The notes under the pieces are model-generated. The model saw nothing but the letters and a program-made list of their open reading frames with translations, made no database searches and was not told where the DNA came from. From NCBI GenBank assembly GCA_034120015.1, contig JAXEIF010000029.1, positions 1 to 64,000 of the forward strand: a DNA stretch of 64,000 nt, in the 5' to 3' direction. The translations under genes were made by a program, and so were the position numbers. The stretch comes from CALXOJ01 sp034120015. GTDB lineage: Bacteria; Spirochaetota; Spirochaetia; JAFGXN01. Shown in pieces: positions 8,092 to 17,064 of the stretch; positions within the stretch are counted from its first letter, which is position 1, and every line of letters begins with the position of its first letter.

Positions 8092-9375
8092 ATGAGCGAA
8101 TATGCAAACGGGCATGATTATTTGTCAAAATTGAGTGACCGTGCGGTTTTGCCCGCAGGTTTTCGGATTGCCACCCGGTCGATTTCGTTTTTTCCGACGG
8201 AAAGAGCGGTGTCGCTTCCTTTAAATATGAATCTGTCGCTGATTGCGTTGGATCGTCCGACCGAATCGTACGCCGCGGTTTTTACACGGAACGCATTTCC
8301 CGGCGCACCGGTGAAAATCGGCCGAAAGCGTTTGGCTGCCGGCAAACCGGTTTCCGGTGTTCTGATTAACAATAAAATTTCCAATGTCTGCGCTCCCGGC
8401 GGCGAAGAGGATGCGGAAGAGGTTCTGGCTGTTTTGGGTGAAGCTCTCGGTGTTCCCGGCGATTCGCTGTTTCCTTCTTCGACCGGGATTATCGGCTGGA
8501 AACTGCCGAAGGAGGCCATGAAGGAGGCGGTTCCCGCTCTGGCGGCCGATTGCGGTTCGGGGACTGTGGTTTCGTTGGCAAAGGCGATTATGACCACCGA
8601 TTTATTCCCGAAAGTCCGTTCGGCGGCGGTCGGTGACGGGTTTATTACGGCGGTGGCCAAAGGGGCCGGTATGATTGAACCGAATATGGCGACAATGCTC
8701 TGTTTTGTGATGACCGATATTGCCGTTTCCCGTGAGGAGCTGCAGAAAGCGTTAACGGCTGTCGTTGAAGACAGTTTCAATTCGATTTCCGTCGACAGCG
8801 ATCAGAGTACCAGCGATACCGTTTTGGCGTTCAGCTCCGGAATGAAAGAAGCCGTGCCGTACGATGCGTTTGCCAATGCGTTAAAAAATGTCTGCAGTGC
8901 GTTGGCGGAAGATATCGTGCGCAACGGCGAAGGGGTGCAGCACGTGATAAAAGTCCGCGTCGAAGGGGCAGCGGATCATGCCGATGCAAAACGTGCGGGG
9001 AAAGCGGTCGTCAATTCGCCGCTTTTGAAAACGGCCGTATTCGGCAACGACCCGAATGTCGGGCGGCTGATTTCGTCTTTGGGAGACGAATACGGTAACC
9101 GCGGTGTGTCGCTCGATCCGCAAAAAGTGACCGTGAGCCTCGGGCAGAGAGTGGTGTTCGCGAACGGTGCTTTTGCTTTGGACGAAGAAGGCGAACGCTA
9201 TCTTTCGCAGTATCTGAAATCGCGGCAAATCAACCCGACGGCAGCCCGCTATCCGGAACACGAAAACTGTGTCGAAATCGATATCTCTCTCGGATTGGGA
9301 GACGGTTCGGCTGTCATTACGGGTGCCGATTTAACCTATGATTACGTAAAGGAGAATGCCGATTACCGGTCTTAA
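8092..9375 (+). CDS. argJ: Glutamate N-acetyltransferase / ornithine acetyltransferase
   Basis: ArgJ moves the acetyl group from N-acetylornithine to glutamate (and in bifunctional forms also uses acetyl-CoA) in cytoplasmic arginine synthesis. The 427-aa length is normal. The self-cleavage site is visible as K-G-A-G-M-I-E-P-N-M-A-T201, with T201 the nucleophile of the mature beta chain. The conserved C-terminal region around G-N-D-P-N-V-G-R is present. I start at ATG 8092, not the TTG at 8071, because the -10 box lies inside the extended version. No other arginine gene is nearby. It is the first gene before moxR (5-bp gap), an odd partner for the bat cluster. Confidence 0.93.
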   Translation: MSEYANGHDYLSKLSDRAVLPAGFRIATRSISFFPTERAVSLPLNMNLSLIALDRPTESYAAVFTRNAFPGAPVKIGRKRLAAGKPVSGVLINNKISNVCAPGGEEDAEEVLAVLGEALGVPGDSLFPSSTGIIGWKLPKEAMKEAVPALAADCGSGTVVSLAKAIMTTDLFPKVRSAAVGDGFITAVAKGAGMIEPNMATMLCFVMTDIAVSREELQKALTAVVEDSFNSISVDSDQSTSDTVLAFSSGMKEAVPYDAFANALKNVCSALAEDIVRNGEGVQHVIKVRVEGAADHADAKRAGKAVVNSPLLKTAVFGNDPNVGRLISSLGDEYGNRGVSLDPQKVTVSLGQRVVFANGAFALDEEGERYLSQYLKSRQINPTAARYPEHENCVEIDISLGLGDGSAVITGADLTYDYVKENADYRS

Positions 9376-9380
9376 AAACG

Positions 9381-10355
9381 ATGAGTGAAACAGAAAAACA
9401 GATCGAACAGGGAAAACAGAAAATCGATTCCGTCATAACGGAAATTCAGAAAGTCGTCGTCGGACAGGACGAGATGATTCGCGGTCTGCTGACGGCTGTT
9501 CTGGCCGACGGACACGTTCTTCTCGAAGGTGTGCCCGGATTGGCCAAAACACTGGCCGTCAAAACATTGGCCGAAGTTGTCGAATGCGGCTTTAAGCGGA
9601 TTCAGTTCACGCCGGATCTTCTTCCTGCCGATATTATCGGAACGATGATTTACCGGCAGCAGTCGGGAGAGTTTGCGGCCCGCCGCGGTCCGATTTTTTC
9701 GAATATTGTTTTGGCGGATGAAATCAACCGGGCGCCGGCGAAGGTTCAGTCGGCTCTGCTGGAAGCGATGGAGGAACATCAGGTCACGTTGGGGGAAACC
9801 AGCTATCCGCTGCCGAATCCCTTTTTTGTTCTGGCGACCCAAAACCCGATTGAGCAGGACGGTACCTATCCCTTGCCGGAGGCTCAGCTTGACCGTTTTC
9901 TCATGAAGCTGAAGGTTTCTTATCCTTCACCGAAAGAAGAGCTGGTGATTCTTCACCGGATGGGACGAAGCGAAGCAAAAAAACCGGACAAGGTTCTGAC
10001 GCCCCGGGATATCGAAACGTTGCGTCGTACCGCGGATCTGATTATGGTCGACGAAAAGATCGAAGATTATATTGTCCGTCTGGTTGCCGCTACCCGCGAA
10101 ACCAATACTTTCGAAAAAGAGTATGCGAAATACATCGAATACGGTGCATCGCCCCGGGCGACTCTGGCATTGTACCGCTGTTCGAAAATCAACGCGCTGA
10201 TGGAAGGCCGCTCTTTTGTTGTACCCGATGATGTAAAAGCGGTGCTTTTTAACGTGATGCGCCACCGGATTGTGCCTTCCTACGAAGCCGATTCCGAAGA
10301 AAAATCAACCGACGATATTATCGCCATGATTCTGAAAGAGGTGAAGCTGCCCTAA
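9381..10355 (+). CDS. MoxR-family AAA+ ATPase
   Basis: MoxR proteins are cytoplasmic AAA+ chaperones that act with von Willebrand-domain partners, here the DUF58 and Bat proteins downstream. The 324-aa sequence has Walker A G50-V-P-G-L-A-K-T57, Walker B L-A-D113-E-I-N-R, sensor 1 A-T-Q-N155-P, an arginine finger at L-D-R172-F and the sensor 2 region G-A-S-P-R-A. It starts 5 bp after argJ. No Shine-Dalgarno is visible before its ATG, so translation may depend on coupling to argJ. The gap to the DUF58 gene is 2 bp. Confidence 0.95.
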   Translation: MSETEKQIEQGKQKIDSVITEIQKVVVGQDEMIRGLLTAVLADGHVLLEGVPGLAKTLAVKTLAEVVECGFKRIQFTPDLLPADIIGTMIYRQQSGEFAARRGPIFSNIVLADEINRAPAKVQSALLEAMEEHQVTLGETSYPLPNPFFVLATQNPIEQDGTYPLPEAQLDRFLMKLKVSYPSPKEELVILHRMGRSEAKKPDKVLTPRDIETLRRTADLIMVDEKIEDYIVRLVAATRETNTFEKEYAKYIEYGASPRATLALYRCSKINALMEGRSFVVPDDVKAVLFNVMRHRIVPSYEADSEEKSTDDIIAMILKEVKLP

Positions 10356-10357
10356 TC

Positions 10358-11233
10358 ATGGACCATTCGTACCGGATCGGAAGAAAACTGAAAAATCTTT
10401 CTCTTTTTTCGCGGAAAGTGACCGAAGGCGTTTTGTCGGGAAATTACCGGACTGCGTTTAAGGGAGTCGGTCTGGAATTCGATGAGGTACGGGAATATGT
10501 TCCGGGGGACGATGTCCGCAACATCGACTGGAACGTGACATCGCGGATGAATGTTCCGTACTCGAAAAAATTTCGGGAAGAACGGGAACTGAATGTTTAT
10601 TTTCTGATTGATGTTTCTCTCTCCGTCGACTCCGGCATAGGGAAAGTTTCGCGTCGGGAGCTGGCTGGGCAGATAGCCGCGTTACTGGCTTACAGTGCCG
10701 TAATGAATAACGACCGTATCGGAGCAGCTTTTTTTTCCGACCGTATCGAGAAGTGGATTCCGGCCATGCGCGGCCGCAACAGTGTACCGCATCTGGTGAA
10801 TAATCTGCTGCAGCTGAAGCCGGCCGGAACCGGGTCGGATCTGAGCGCCGCTGTGAGAATTGCCTATAAAGAAATGAAACGGAAAGGGGTGGTGGTGATC
10901 ATTTCCGATTTCAAATATCAGTCCGGTTGGAAAGAGCTGACGCTGCTTTCCCGTAAACATGATGTCATTGCCGTGCGTTTGGCCGATCCTTCCGATTACC
11001 GGATTCCCGGAAACGGAACCGTCGAATATCGTGATGCGGAAAGCGGAAAAACGGTTGTTATCTGCAACGTTAACCGGCGTGTGCAGGATGAGTACAGGGA
11101 ATTCTGGAAAAATCAGTTTTATTTTTGGGAAGAGATTTGTGCCCGTCGAAAAATACAGGTAGTCACCGTATCAACGGATGAGGATCCTGTAGCAAAACTG
11201 ATGTCGGTTTTCGGGGAGTCGGGGAAAAGATGA
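10358..11233 (+). CDS. DUF58 protein with von Willebrand-like domain
   Basis: A member of the DUF58 family that nearly always follows moxR. The hallmark runs from about residue 40: E-F-D-E-V-R-E-Y-V-P-G-D-D, then N-I-D-W-N. A metal-binding-type D-V-S-L-S motif follows near residue 84. No signal peptide or membrane span is seen, so it is probably cytoplasmic and a target or regulator of the MoxR ATPase. The frame overlaps the next gene by 4 bp (ATGA). The exact molecular role of DUF58 is not settled; assignment to the family is firm. Confidence 0.93.
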   Translation: MDHSYRIGRKLKNLSLFSRKVTEGVLSGNYRTAFKGVGLEFDEVREYVPGDDVRNIDWNVTSRMNVPYSKKFREERELNVYFLIDVSLSVDSGIGKVSRRELAGQIAALLAYSAVMNNDRIGAAFFSDRIEKWIPAMRGRNSVPHLVNNLLQLKPAGTGSDLSAAVRIAYKEMKRKGVVVIISDFKYQSGWKELTLLSRKHDVIAVRLADPSDYRIPGNGTVEYRDAESGKTVVICNVNRRVQDEYREFWKNQFYFWEEICARRKIQVVTVSTDEDPVAKLMSVFGESGKR

Positions 11234-12114
11234 AAAGAGCTTTTTTCCTTTTTTTAATGATAATTCCCGCATCGCTTCTTTTTGCGGCGCCGTACCATGT
11301 CGAAGAGATTTCTTTTTATCCGAACCGGATTTATATAGGAGATGAGGCGACATGCCGGCTGATTATCGGAAAGGAAGCCGGAAACCGGTGTACGCCGCCC
11401 GATTCCGAAACTCTGCCTCAGTCGGGAAATGTGAAAATCCGATCCGTAACCGTTCAGGATGACGGTGATCGGGCGGTCATTGATATTCTTTTTTCTCCGT
11501 ATACAATCGGATTTTTTTATCTGCCGGCTCTGCATTGCGGTGATTTTGAGATAACGGGTATTCGGGTCAGTGTTCTGTCTCTGTTCGGTAAAGGGGAATC
11601 GCCGTCCATGGCATCGGCCGCTCCGGTTTACCGTTTGCACGGACTGTATGCGGTTCTTGCCGTTACGGCCTGTCTTGTGATGCTGATTCCCGTTTTCCTG
11701 ATTGCTTTTTTGCCGGGGGTAAAAAAGCGGGCAGGTCGTTTTTTTGCCGGAATTTTCAGACGGAACCCGTATCGGGCTTTTTCGGTTGCCTGCCGTAATT
11801 TGGAGAAATCGGTTGATGTGGCGGATTCGCGTCAGTTGTATAACGAGCTGACTTATATCTTTCGCCGTTACCTGACGGTGCGTACGGGTGAAGATTTTTT
11901 TATTGTCATGACACGGGAAATGAAAGACCGTCTGGCGGTTTATCTGGACGATTCCGAGGCCTGTTCCGGCGCGGCGGAGATTATGGTTCACAGCGACGCC
12001 GTCCGTTTCGGATCCAAAACAGAGGGAATTTCCCGCGAAAAGAAAGATTTGACACGGATACAGGAAATTGTTCGTCAAATCGAAGAAAAACTGGCGGGGA
12101 GGACCGGCGTTTGA
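11230..12114 (+). CDS. Membrane protein of the bat cluster (short BatD-like)
   Basis: The 294-aa protein has a signal peptide (residues 1-19, ending L-L-F-A-A), a beta-rich extracytoplasmic part of about 110 residues, one transmembrane helix (about 138-162), and a basic cytoplasmic tail. The tail has a helical region with the L-Y-N-E-L-T-Y-I-F-R-R-Y-L pattern found in proteins encoded between DUF58 and BatA in moxR clusters. It overlaps both neighbours by 4 bp, so it is translationally coupled. Probably an envelope adaptor of the Bat complex; function inferred from position only. Confidence 0.75.
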   Translation: MKRAFFLFLMIIPASLLFAAPYHVEEISFYPNRIYIGDEATCRLIIGKEAGNRCTPPDSETLPQSGNVKIRSVTVQDDGDRAVIDILFSPYTIGFFYLPALHCGDFEITGIRVSVLSLFGKGESPSMASAAPVYRLHGLYAVLAVTACLVMLIPVFLIAFLPGVKKRAGRFFAGIFRRNPYRAFSVACRNLEKSVDVADSRQLYNELTYIFRRYLTVRTGEDFFIVMTREMKDRLAVYLDDSEACSGAAEIMVHSDAVRFGSKTEGISREKKDLTRIQEIVRQIEEKLAGRTGV

Positions 12115-13115
12115 TTTCGTTTGAGCAACCTTTTTTTCTGCTGCTGATTTTTCCGATTCCTCTCGGGATTTATCTGCGCTATTTCTGGCGTAAACGGGGC
12201 GGTTGCGTTACGTTCAGTATCGGAACGGGAAACCGGAAACAGTTTCTGTTCCAGCCGAAACAGCGTTTTTTCCGTTTTTTACGGTTTCTCGGTGAAACGG
12301 GGTACTGGCTGTCAGCCTTGTGTCTGATTCTTTCTTTGACCGGAGTCTCTTATGTCGACAATCGGCGTGTTTTCCTCAACCGCGGCATGGATATTCTGTT
12401 TGTATTGGACGAATCGCCCAGTATGAGTGCCAAAGATTTTCCCGTAAACCGGTTCGAGGCAGCCAAAGAGGTCATTGCCGAATTTATCGATTTGCGGGAA
12501 AATGATGCGGTCGGTCTGGTTTCGGTCGGCGGACAGGCTGTTTTACGGGTTCCGCTGACAATGAATTATTCCTTTTTGAAGGAACGTCTGGAACCGTTGC
12601 AGGTCGGGCGATTGGGGGACGGAACGGCTTTGGGTCGGGGCATTTCTCTGGCGGCAGCTCATTTACGCAACAGCGAGGCGTCGGAAAAAATAATCATTCT
12701 TCTGACAGACGGGGAGAATACGGATATGCTGATTTCTCCGACCGCTGCTGCCGATGCGGCCGAAGAATTGGGGATTCGTCTTTATGCCGTCGGAATCGGT
12801 TCTCCCGGGACCGTCGAATTCGAGTATTTCAAGCCGGAAGAGGATAAGATTATTACGGGATCGCTGACAAGCCGCTATGACGAAAAAAATCTGACGGCTT
12901 TGGCAGAAAGATCGGGAGGCCGTTTTTTCCCCGCCGGGTCTGTCCGCAGCCTTTCCGAATCTCTAAAAAAAATCGACTCCCTCGAAATGATGAGTAAATC
13001 GGTTAAAATCGAGGCCCGTTCGATTCCGCTGGCGCATCCGCTTATTGCGGTCGCTCTGTTTTGTTTTCTGCTTTCTTTCGTTATCGGGAAAGCGGTTCTG
13101 AAGGAGCTGCTGTGA
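12111..13115 (+). CDS. batA: BatA, von Willebrand factor A membrane protein
   Basis: A Bat ('Bacteroides aerotolerance') protein with two N-terminal membrane helices (about 5-22 and 62-80), a VWA domain and a C-terminal helix (about 308-328). The metal-ion-dependent adhesion site is intact: D100-E-S102-P-S104, a Thr in G-D-G-T-A-L-G, and D in L-L-T-D-G-E-N-T. The start is TTG 12111, whose TTGA overlaps the previous stop. It pairs with BatB, whose GTG overlaps its TGA. In Bacteroides and Leptospira Bat proteins are linked to oxidative-stress tolerance and envelope integrity, with an uncertain mechanism. Confidence 0.93.
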   Translation: MISFEQPFFLLLIFPIPLGIYLRYFWRKRGGCVTFSIGTGNRKQFLFQPKQRFFRFLRFLGETGYWLSALCLILSLTGVSYVDNRRVFLNRGMDILFVLDESPSMSAKDFPVNRFEAAKEVIAEFIDLRENDAVGLVSVGGQAVLRVPLTMNYSFLKERLEPLQVGRLGDGTALGRGISLAAAHLRNSEASEKIIILLTDGENTDMLISPTAAADAAEELGIRLYAVGIGSPGTVEFEYFKPEEDKIITGSLTSRYDEKNLTALAERSGGRFFPAGSVRSLSESLKKIDSLEMMSKSVKIEARSIPLAHPLIAVALFCFLLSFVIGKAVLKELL

Positions 13116-14089
13116 TTTTTTCTCATCCGTCCTATTTTTACCTGCTTTTTCTGATTTTACCGATGCTGGCAGTTGATTCTTATGTTTATCGGAAAACGTT
13201 TCTGTCGGCACCGATGTTTATCAATAACCGGAAATTATCGAACAGGGCTTTTCTGAAAGCCATTATTCTGGCAACATTAATGCAGCTGGCTTTCATTTTT
13301 ACGGTTTTTGCGGCGGCAGGACCTTCGTGGGGCAAACGCTATACACAGGAGGAAAAGCAGTATGTCGACGTGGTTTTGGCTGTCGATATTTCCCGTTCCA
13401 TGCTGGCGGATGATGTATATCCGACGCGGCTGGATCATGCGGCTTCGATGGTGCGTTCTCTGCTGGTGGAAGATCCCGGAATCCGCTATTCGCTTGCGGT
13501 GATAAAAGGGGGGGCTTTTGAATTGGTGCCCATGACTTCCGATCGCGATGCAATCCGGCTTGCCTGTGAGTCATTGTCTCCGCGGCTGACGACATCGGTC
13601 GGAACCGATTTGAGCGGCAGCCTGAAAGCGCTTTTGCTTTCGTTTCCCGAAAACATGCAGACGGAAAAAGTGATTGTGCTGATGAGTGACGGTGTCGACG
13701 GCATTGACGGACGGCGCGCGGTGTGCGATTTACTGAAAGAGAGAAAAATTACCGTTCATTCGGTGTCGATAGGAACGGAATCGGAGAAACCGCTGAAAGA
13801 CGAAAACGGAAATCCGGTTCTCTTTCGCGGCCGGCCGGTTTCGGTTCCCGTCGAGACCGACGATATGCGTGTTTTGGCTGCGGAAACGGGCGGCGGATTT
13901 TTTCAGAGCAGCGGCGGTCCGGTTGTCAGTCAGTTGCGGCAGATTCTGACCGAATATTCCGGTGAGCTGTCGGGTAACAGTTACGCGGTTCATAACCGCG
14001 ATGATTCCGGGTGGTTTGCCTTTGCCGCGTTAATTTGTCTTTGCTGCCGGTATTTGGTAAGGATGTTTTTATGGCGAAAAGATATTTAA
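13112..14089 (+). CDS. batB: BatB, von Willebrand factor A membrane protein
   Basis: A second VWA protein of the Bat cluster, 325 aa. It has membrane helices near residues 8-24 and 50-70 and a C-terminal one at about 300-318. The adhesion-site motif D92-I-S94-R-S96 is intact, with V-G-T-D-L-S and M-S-D-G-V-D. The start is GTG 13112, supported by AAGGAG (13101-13106) at ideal spacing and by the GTGA overlap with the batA stop. A longer frame from 13061 has no such support. Its end overlaps batC by 19 bp. Confidence 0.92.
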   Translation: MIFSHPSYFYLLFLILPMLAVDSYVYRKTFLSAPMFINNRKLSNRAFLKAIILATLMQLAFIFTVFAAAGPSWGKRYTQEEKQYVDVVLAVDISRSMLADDVYPTRLDHAASMVRSLLVEDPGIRYSLAVIKGGAFELVPMTSDRDAIRLACESLSPRLTTSVGTDLSGSLKALLLSFPENMQTEKVIVLMSDGVDGIDGRRAVCDLLKERKITVHSVSIGTESEKPLKDENGNPVLFRGRPVSVPVETDDMRVLAAETGGGFFQSSGGPVVSQLRQILTEYSGELSGNSYAVHNRDDSGWFAFAALICLCCRYLVRMFLWRKDI

Positions 14090-14661
14090 AAGGCCTGTTG
14101 GGAGCGGCTGTTTTGCTGTTGTCGGGGTGCGGCGATATGGCGGCTGTCTATCATATTACTTTGGGAAATTTTTATTTCTTCAACAATCGCCTTCAGGAGG
14201 CCAATTATCAGTATCTGCTGAGTTGGGATAACGAAAAATATCATGATATTGTCGTTTTTAATTTGGGAACCGTTTATTTTCATTTGGGAGAATCCCGCGC
14301 GGCGATGGAAATGTGGTCTCAATATATCCCGGGGGATCGGGAACTGCTGAATTACCGTTTTTATTATAACAGAGCGCTTTTAAAATGCGAAACCGGCGAT
14401 TATCGGGGTGCGTTTGCCGATTTAAAAGAGGCTCTGGATATCAATCCGCGAAACAGGGACGCCAAAAACAATATGGAAGTTGTTTTGGACCGTATAACTT
14501 CCGGAACGGAAGAGTCCAAAATTAAAGAGTCGGAGAGTCCGACAAAAAAAGAGGAAATCAGTGCCGCGTCGCAGCGGATTTTTGACTACGTAAAACGAAG
14601 TGAGGTGTTCGAATGGGAGATCCAAGATTCCCGGAACGATGGCGATTTGCGGGATTGGTGA
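14071..14661 (+). CDS. batC: BatC, TPR lipoprotein
   Basis: The 196-aa protein starts at ATG 14071 (TAAGGA upstream) with a lipoprotein signal ending L-L-L-S-G-C20. It is followed by two to three tetratricopeptide-type helical repeats (about 25-140, for example R-F-Y-Y-N-R-A-L-L-K-C-E-T-G-D-Y-R-G-A-F). A charged low-complexity stretch and a short tail complete it. This matches BatC, the TPR member of the cluster, probably a protein-interaction scaffold in the periplasm or on a membrane. It overlaps batB by 19 bp and batD by 49 bp in different frames. Confidence 0.85.
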   Translation: MAKRYLKGLLGAAVLLLSGCGDMAAVYHITLGNFYFFNNRLQEANYQYLLSWDNEKYHDIVVFNLGTVYFHLGESRAAMEMWSQYIPGDRELLNYRFYYNRALLKCETGDYRGAFADLKEALDINPRNRDAKNNMEVVLDRITSGTEESKIKESESPTKKEEISAASQRIFDYVKRSEVFEWEIQDSRNDGDLRDW

Positions 14662-16733
14662 TTTTTATATTTCTTGCGTATCGGATGCCGCTCTATTCGG
14701 ATAATATTGTGCATCCCGATTTAAGCGCAAAAGTCGTCAACACGGGAGGCGTTTTGACGTGGGAAATGCTTTTGCCCGATGCGGACGATCCTCAAACCGT
14801 CACCGTCGAAACATTACCGCAGTTGGACGGAGGTGTCCTGATTTCCGGACCGATTATCAGGCGCAATTATATACAGAAGAACCGCCGTTCCGAACAGGAA
14901 GGCGTAAGGGTTGTTTGTCTGTTTCGGGCCGGCAAAACCGGAATCCGACCGGTTTCATCCGCTGTGGTTTCTGTCGGAGATATTACGTATCGGACCGGAG
15001 TTCGTTCTGTCGAAGTGCACTCGTTCTACAGGAATCAATCGGTTTTGCCTCCCAAAATCGAATGGCAAATCGAAAAAACGCGGGCGTATGAGAACGAAAA
15101 TGTCATAGTGTATTTGATTTTGAAAGAAAGGCGTTCGCTGGCAATGCCGGAAAGAATTTCCATTCAGTCGCTCCGGAAAGGGGCACTGGAAGAAGTGAAG
15201 GGTTTGTGCCCTGTCCGACGGTATTCCGTCGGGGACACGCTTGTTTTTGATCTGCCTTTGGCTGCTTATTTTTATACAGCCGGGAATACGGGGCGTGCGG
15301 CGTTACCGCAGGTAACGGTTTCTTTCGAAGATTTGGGTGTGGCGGTCACGCCTCCGGCCTATATCGATATTATTCCTCTTCCGGATGCGGTTAAGAGAAC
15401 CAATGCTGTCGGCGATTTTTCGTTTACGGTCGTTTACGAAAAAAAACCGCTGACGGAAGGCAGCCGCTTTAATGTCGCTTTGGTGTTGGAAGGCAGCGGA
15501 AATTTCAATCGTTTGGTTTTTCCCGAAATTAAAGCCGGTAACCTGATTGAAGTCGGGAGAAAGCCGGAAGATGTCTGGTATCGTGACGGAAACCGTTATT
15601 CCGGTGTCAAACGGCTGAATTATCAGTTTGTTGTCGAAAAAGGCGGAGATCCGGTTTCCGTTGAGGTACCCGAACTTTACTGGTTTTCCGTTGCCAACAA
15701 CCGTGTTCAGAAAAGTTCTCCCGTCAATATCCGCCTGAAAACGGATACGGTTCCGAAAACGACTCTTTCTTCACCTGTCGGGAGCGAATACCCCGTTTAT
15801 TCGCCGGATATGATTATATCTTATAAGGAATATAATCCGTTCCGCGATCCGCTGTACCTTCTTATATTCCTTCCGGGATGTATTCTCTTTCTGCTTTTGC
15901 CTCTTGTCTTTCTGGTAAAAAGAAAAATCCGAAAAAAAACGGCCGCTGTCGGGACTGTTCTGGCAGTATTCTTTTTACTGACATCGCAGTCGCCGGTTCC
16001 TGATGCTGCTGTTTTTAATTCGGCAGAAGTTTCACCGGCGGAACCGCTGCATTTTCCCGGGAAACCGGAATTATTAAAGGAAGCCCAAAAGGCGTTTGAA
16101 GAAGGACGATATGAAGCGGCTGTAACCCGCTGGACGGAGTGGGAGCAGGAAACCGGCAACAGCCGCAATGCCCGGCTTTGTTTTAACAAAGCTGTCGCCT
16201 CCGCCGCCGCGGAAAAACATGCAGACGCGGTTTCGTTTGCGCGAAAAGCCGTCTCGCTGAATCCGATGAACAGCCTTTACCGCAATTTTTACGAAAAACT
16301 GGAAAGGGAATACGGCCTTCGCTATTCCATCGGTCCCGTTATCGCTATTTCCGGTTTTGCGGCTTTTCTGTTCCTGGGAATCGGTTTTAATCTGTTTGCT
16401 CTGTTTGTTTTTCTGTCCGTTGTCCTGAAGCAGCGTCTGATGATTGTTTTTGCCGTTGTCTGTATTGTGGAAATCGGTTTATCCTGTTTTATCCTTTCGC
16501 TTTATGTATTCGGTCGTCTCGAGGAAAATGTTATTTTAACCGAAAACGGAGCTCTGCTTAAAATTCCGCACAGCGACGCTTCTTCGGTTCTTAATTTACC
16601 CGAAGGATCTGTTCTGAATGTGCTGGGCGAAACAGAAGATTTTTATCTTGTCAAAAACAGTTTGGGAATCACGGGGTGGATTGAAAAAAGAAAGCTCAGA
16701 GAAGAGAATTCGGTTATCGTTCCCGGTAAATGA
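14613..16733 (+). CDS. batD: BatD-BatE fusion membrane protein
   Basis: The 706-aa protein combines what are often two proteins. Residues 1-28 form a signal or anchor. About 30-400 is a beta-rich BatD-type extracytoplasmic region. Membrane helices lie near 413-435 and 444-459. A TPR segment spans about 484-568 (E-A-Q-K-A-F-E-E-G-R-Y-E-A-A-V). Further hydrophobic helices lie around 572-635, and an SH3-like tail around 640-700 ends in L-G-I-T-G-W-I-E-K-R. The TPR plus SH3 part corresponds to BatE. It starts inside batC (49-bp overlap) and its 3' end overlaps the convergent infA by 20 bp. Confidence 0.82.
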   Translation: MGDPRFPERWRFAGLVIFIFLAYRMPLYSDNIVHPDLSAKVVNTGGVLTWEMLLPDADDPQTVTVETLPQLDGGVLISGPIIRRNYIQKNRRSEQEGVRVVCLFRAGKTGIRPVSSAVVSVGDITYRTGVRSVEVHSFYRNQSVLPPKIEWQIEKTRAYENENVIVYLILKERRSLAMPERISIQSLRKGALEEVKGLCPVRRYSVGDTLVFDLPLAAYFYTAGNTGRAALPQVTVSFEDLGVAVTPPAYIDIIPLPDAVKRTNAVGDFSFTVVYEKKPLTEGSRFNVALVLEGSGNFNRLVFPEIKAGNLIEVGRKPEDVWYRDGNRYSGVKRLNYQFVVEKGGDPVSVEVPELYWFSVANNRVQKSSPVNIRLKTDTVPKTTLSSPVGSEYPVYSPDMIISYKEYNPFRDPLYLLIFLPGCILFLLLPLVFLVKRKIRKKTAAVGTVLAVFFLLTSQSPVPDAAVFNSAEVSPAEPLHFPGKPELLKEAQKAFEEGRYEAAVTRWTEWEQETGNSRNARLCFNKAVASAAAEKHADAVSFARKAVSLNPMNSLYRNFYEKLEREYGLRYSIGPVIAISGFAAFLFLGIGFNLFALFVFLSVVLKQRLMIVFAVVCIVEIGLSCFILSLYVFGRLEENVILTENGALLKIPHSDASSVLNLPEGSVLNVLGETEDFYLVKNSLGITGWIEKRKLREENSVIVPGK

Positions 16734-16938
16734 TGCGACCGCGGGTCAGATCGTAGGGAGACAGAGCCACTTTGACTTTATCGCCGGGAACAATCTTGAT
16801 GAAATTTTTTCTCATCTTTCCCGACAGATGGGCCAAAATCGTATGCCCCGAATTGTCGGCAAGTTCCACTTTAAACATCGTATTCGGCAATGCTTCTTTT
16901 ACTTTTCCCTCGATTTCGATAGGGTCTTCTTTTGTCAC
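16714..16938 (-). CDS. infA: Translation initiation factor IF-1
   Basis: IF-1 binds the A site of the 30S subunit during initiation. The 74-aa protein is a single OB fold with the typical I-E-I-E-G-K-V start, F-K-V-E-L, L-A-H-L-S-G-K-M-R-K-N-F-I, G-D-K-V-K-V and the end D-L-T-R-G-R-I-I-Y-R. The start codon is GTG 16938 preceded by AAAGGAG at good spacing. It has its own strong promoter and is divergent from the DksA-like gene, an arrangement also known in Treponema pallidum. The usual second residues (A-K-E) are replaced by T-K-E. Confidence 0.97.
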   Translation of the reverse strand: MTKEDPIEIEGKVKEALPNTMFKVELADNSGHTILAHLSGKMRKNFIKIVPGDKVKVALSPYDLTRGRIIYRER

Positions 16939-16975
16939 GATAACTCCTTTCTTTAATTTTATAAAGAGATAAGAT

Positions 16976-17004
16976 ATAGTACGGAATTAAAAATTAAATG
17001 TCAA
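16976..17004 (-). promoter_or_regulatory. Promoter of infA
   Basis: Minus strand TTGACA (17004-16999), 17-nt spacer, TACTAT (16981-16976). Near-consensus; the leader of about 30 nt carries the AAAGGAG box. Confidence 0.8.
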
Positions 17005-17017
17005 CGGGTTGTCTAAT

Positions 17018-17045
17018 TTGTTGTTTTCGTTTATTGTGTTATATC
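17018..17045 (+). promoter_or_regulatory. Probable promoter of dksA-like gene
   Basis: TTGTTG (17018-17023), 16-nt spacer, TATATC (17040-17045), followed by GAGAGG and the ATG at 17065. It is back to back with the infA promoter. Confidence 0.45.
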
Positions 17046-17064
17046 AAATTAAAGAGAGGTTTCC

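Noticed and set aside
13061..13111. Longer N-terminus for BatB
   Set aside because: GTG 13112 has AAGGAG at ideal spacing and the usual overlap with the batA stop; the extension adds a charged stretch before the membrane helix.
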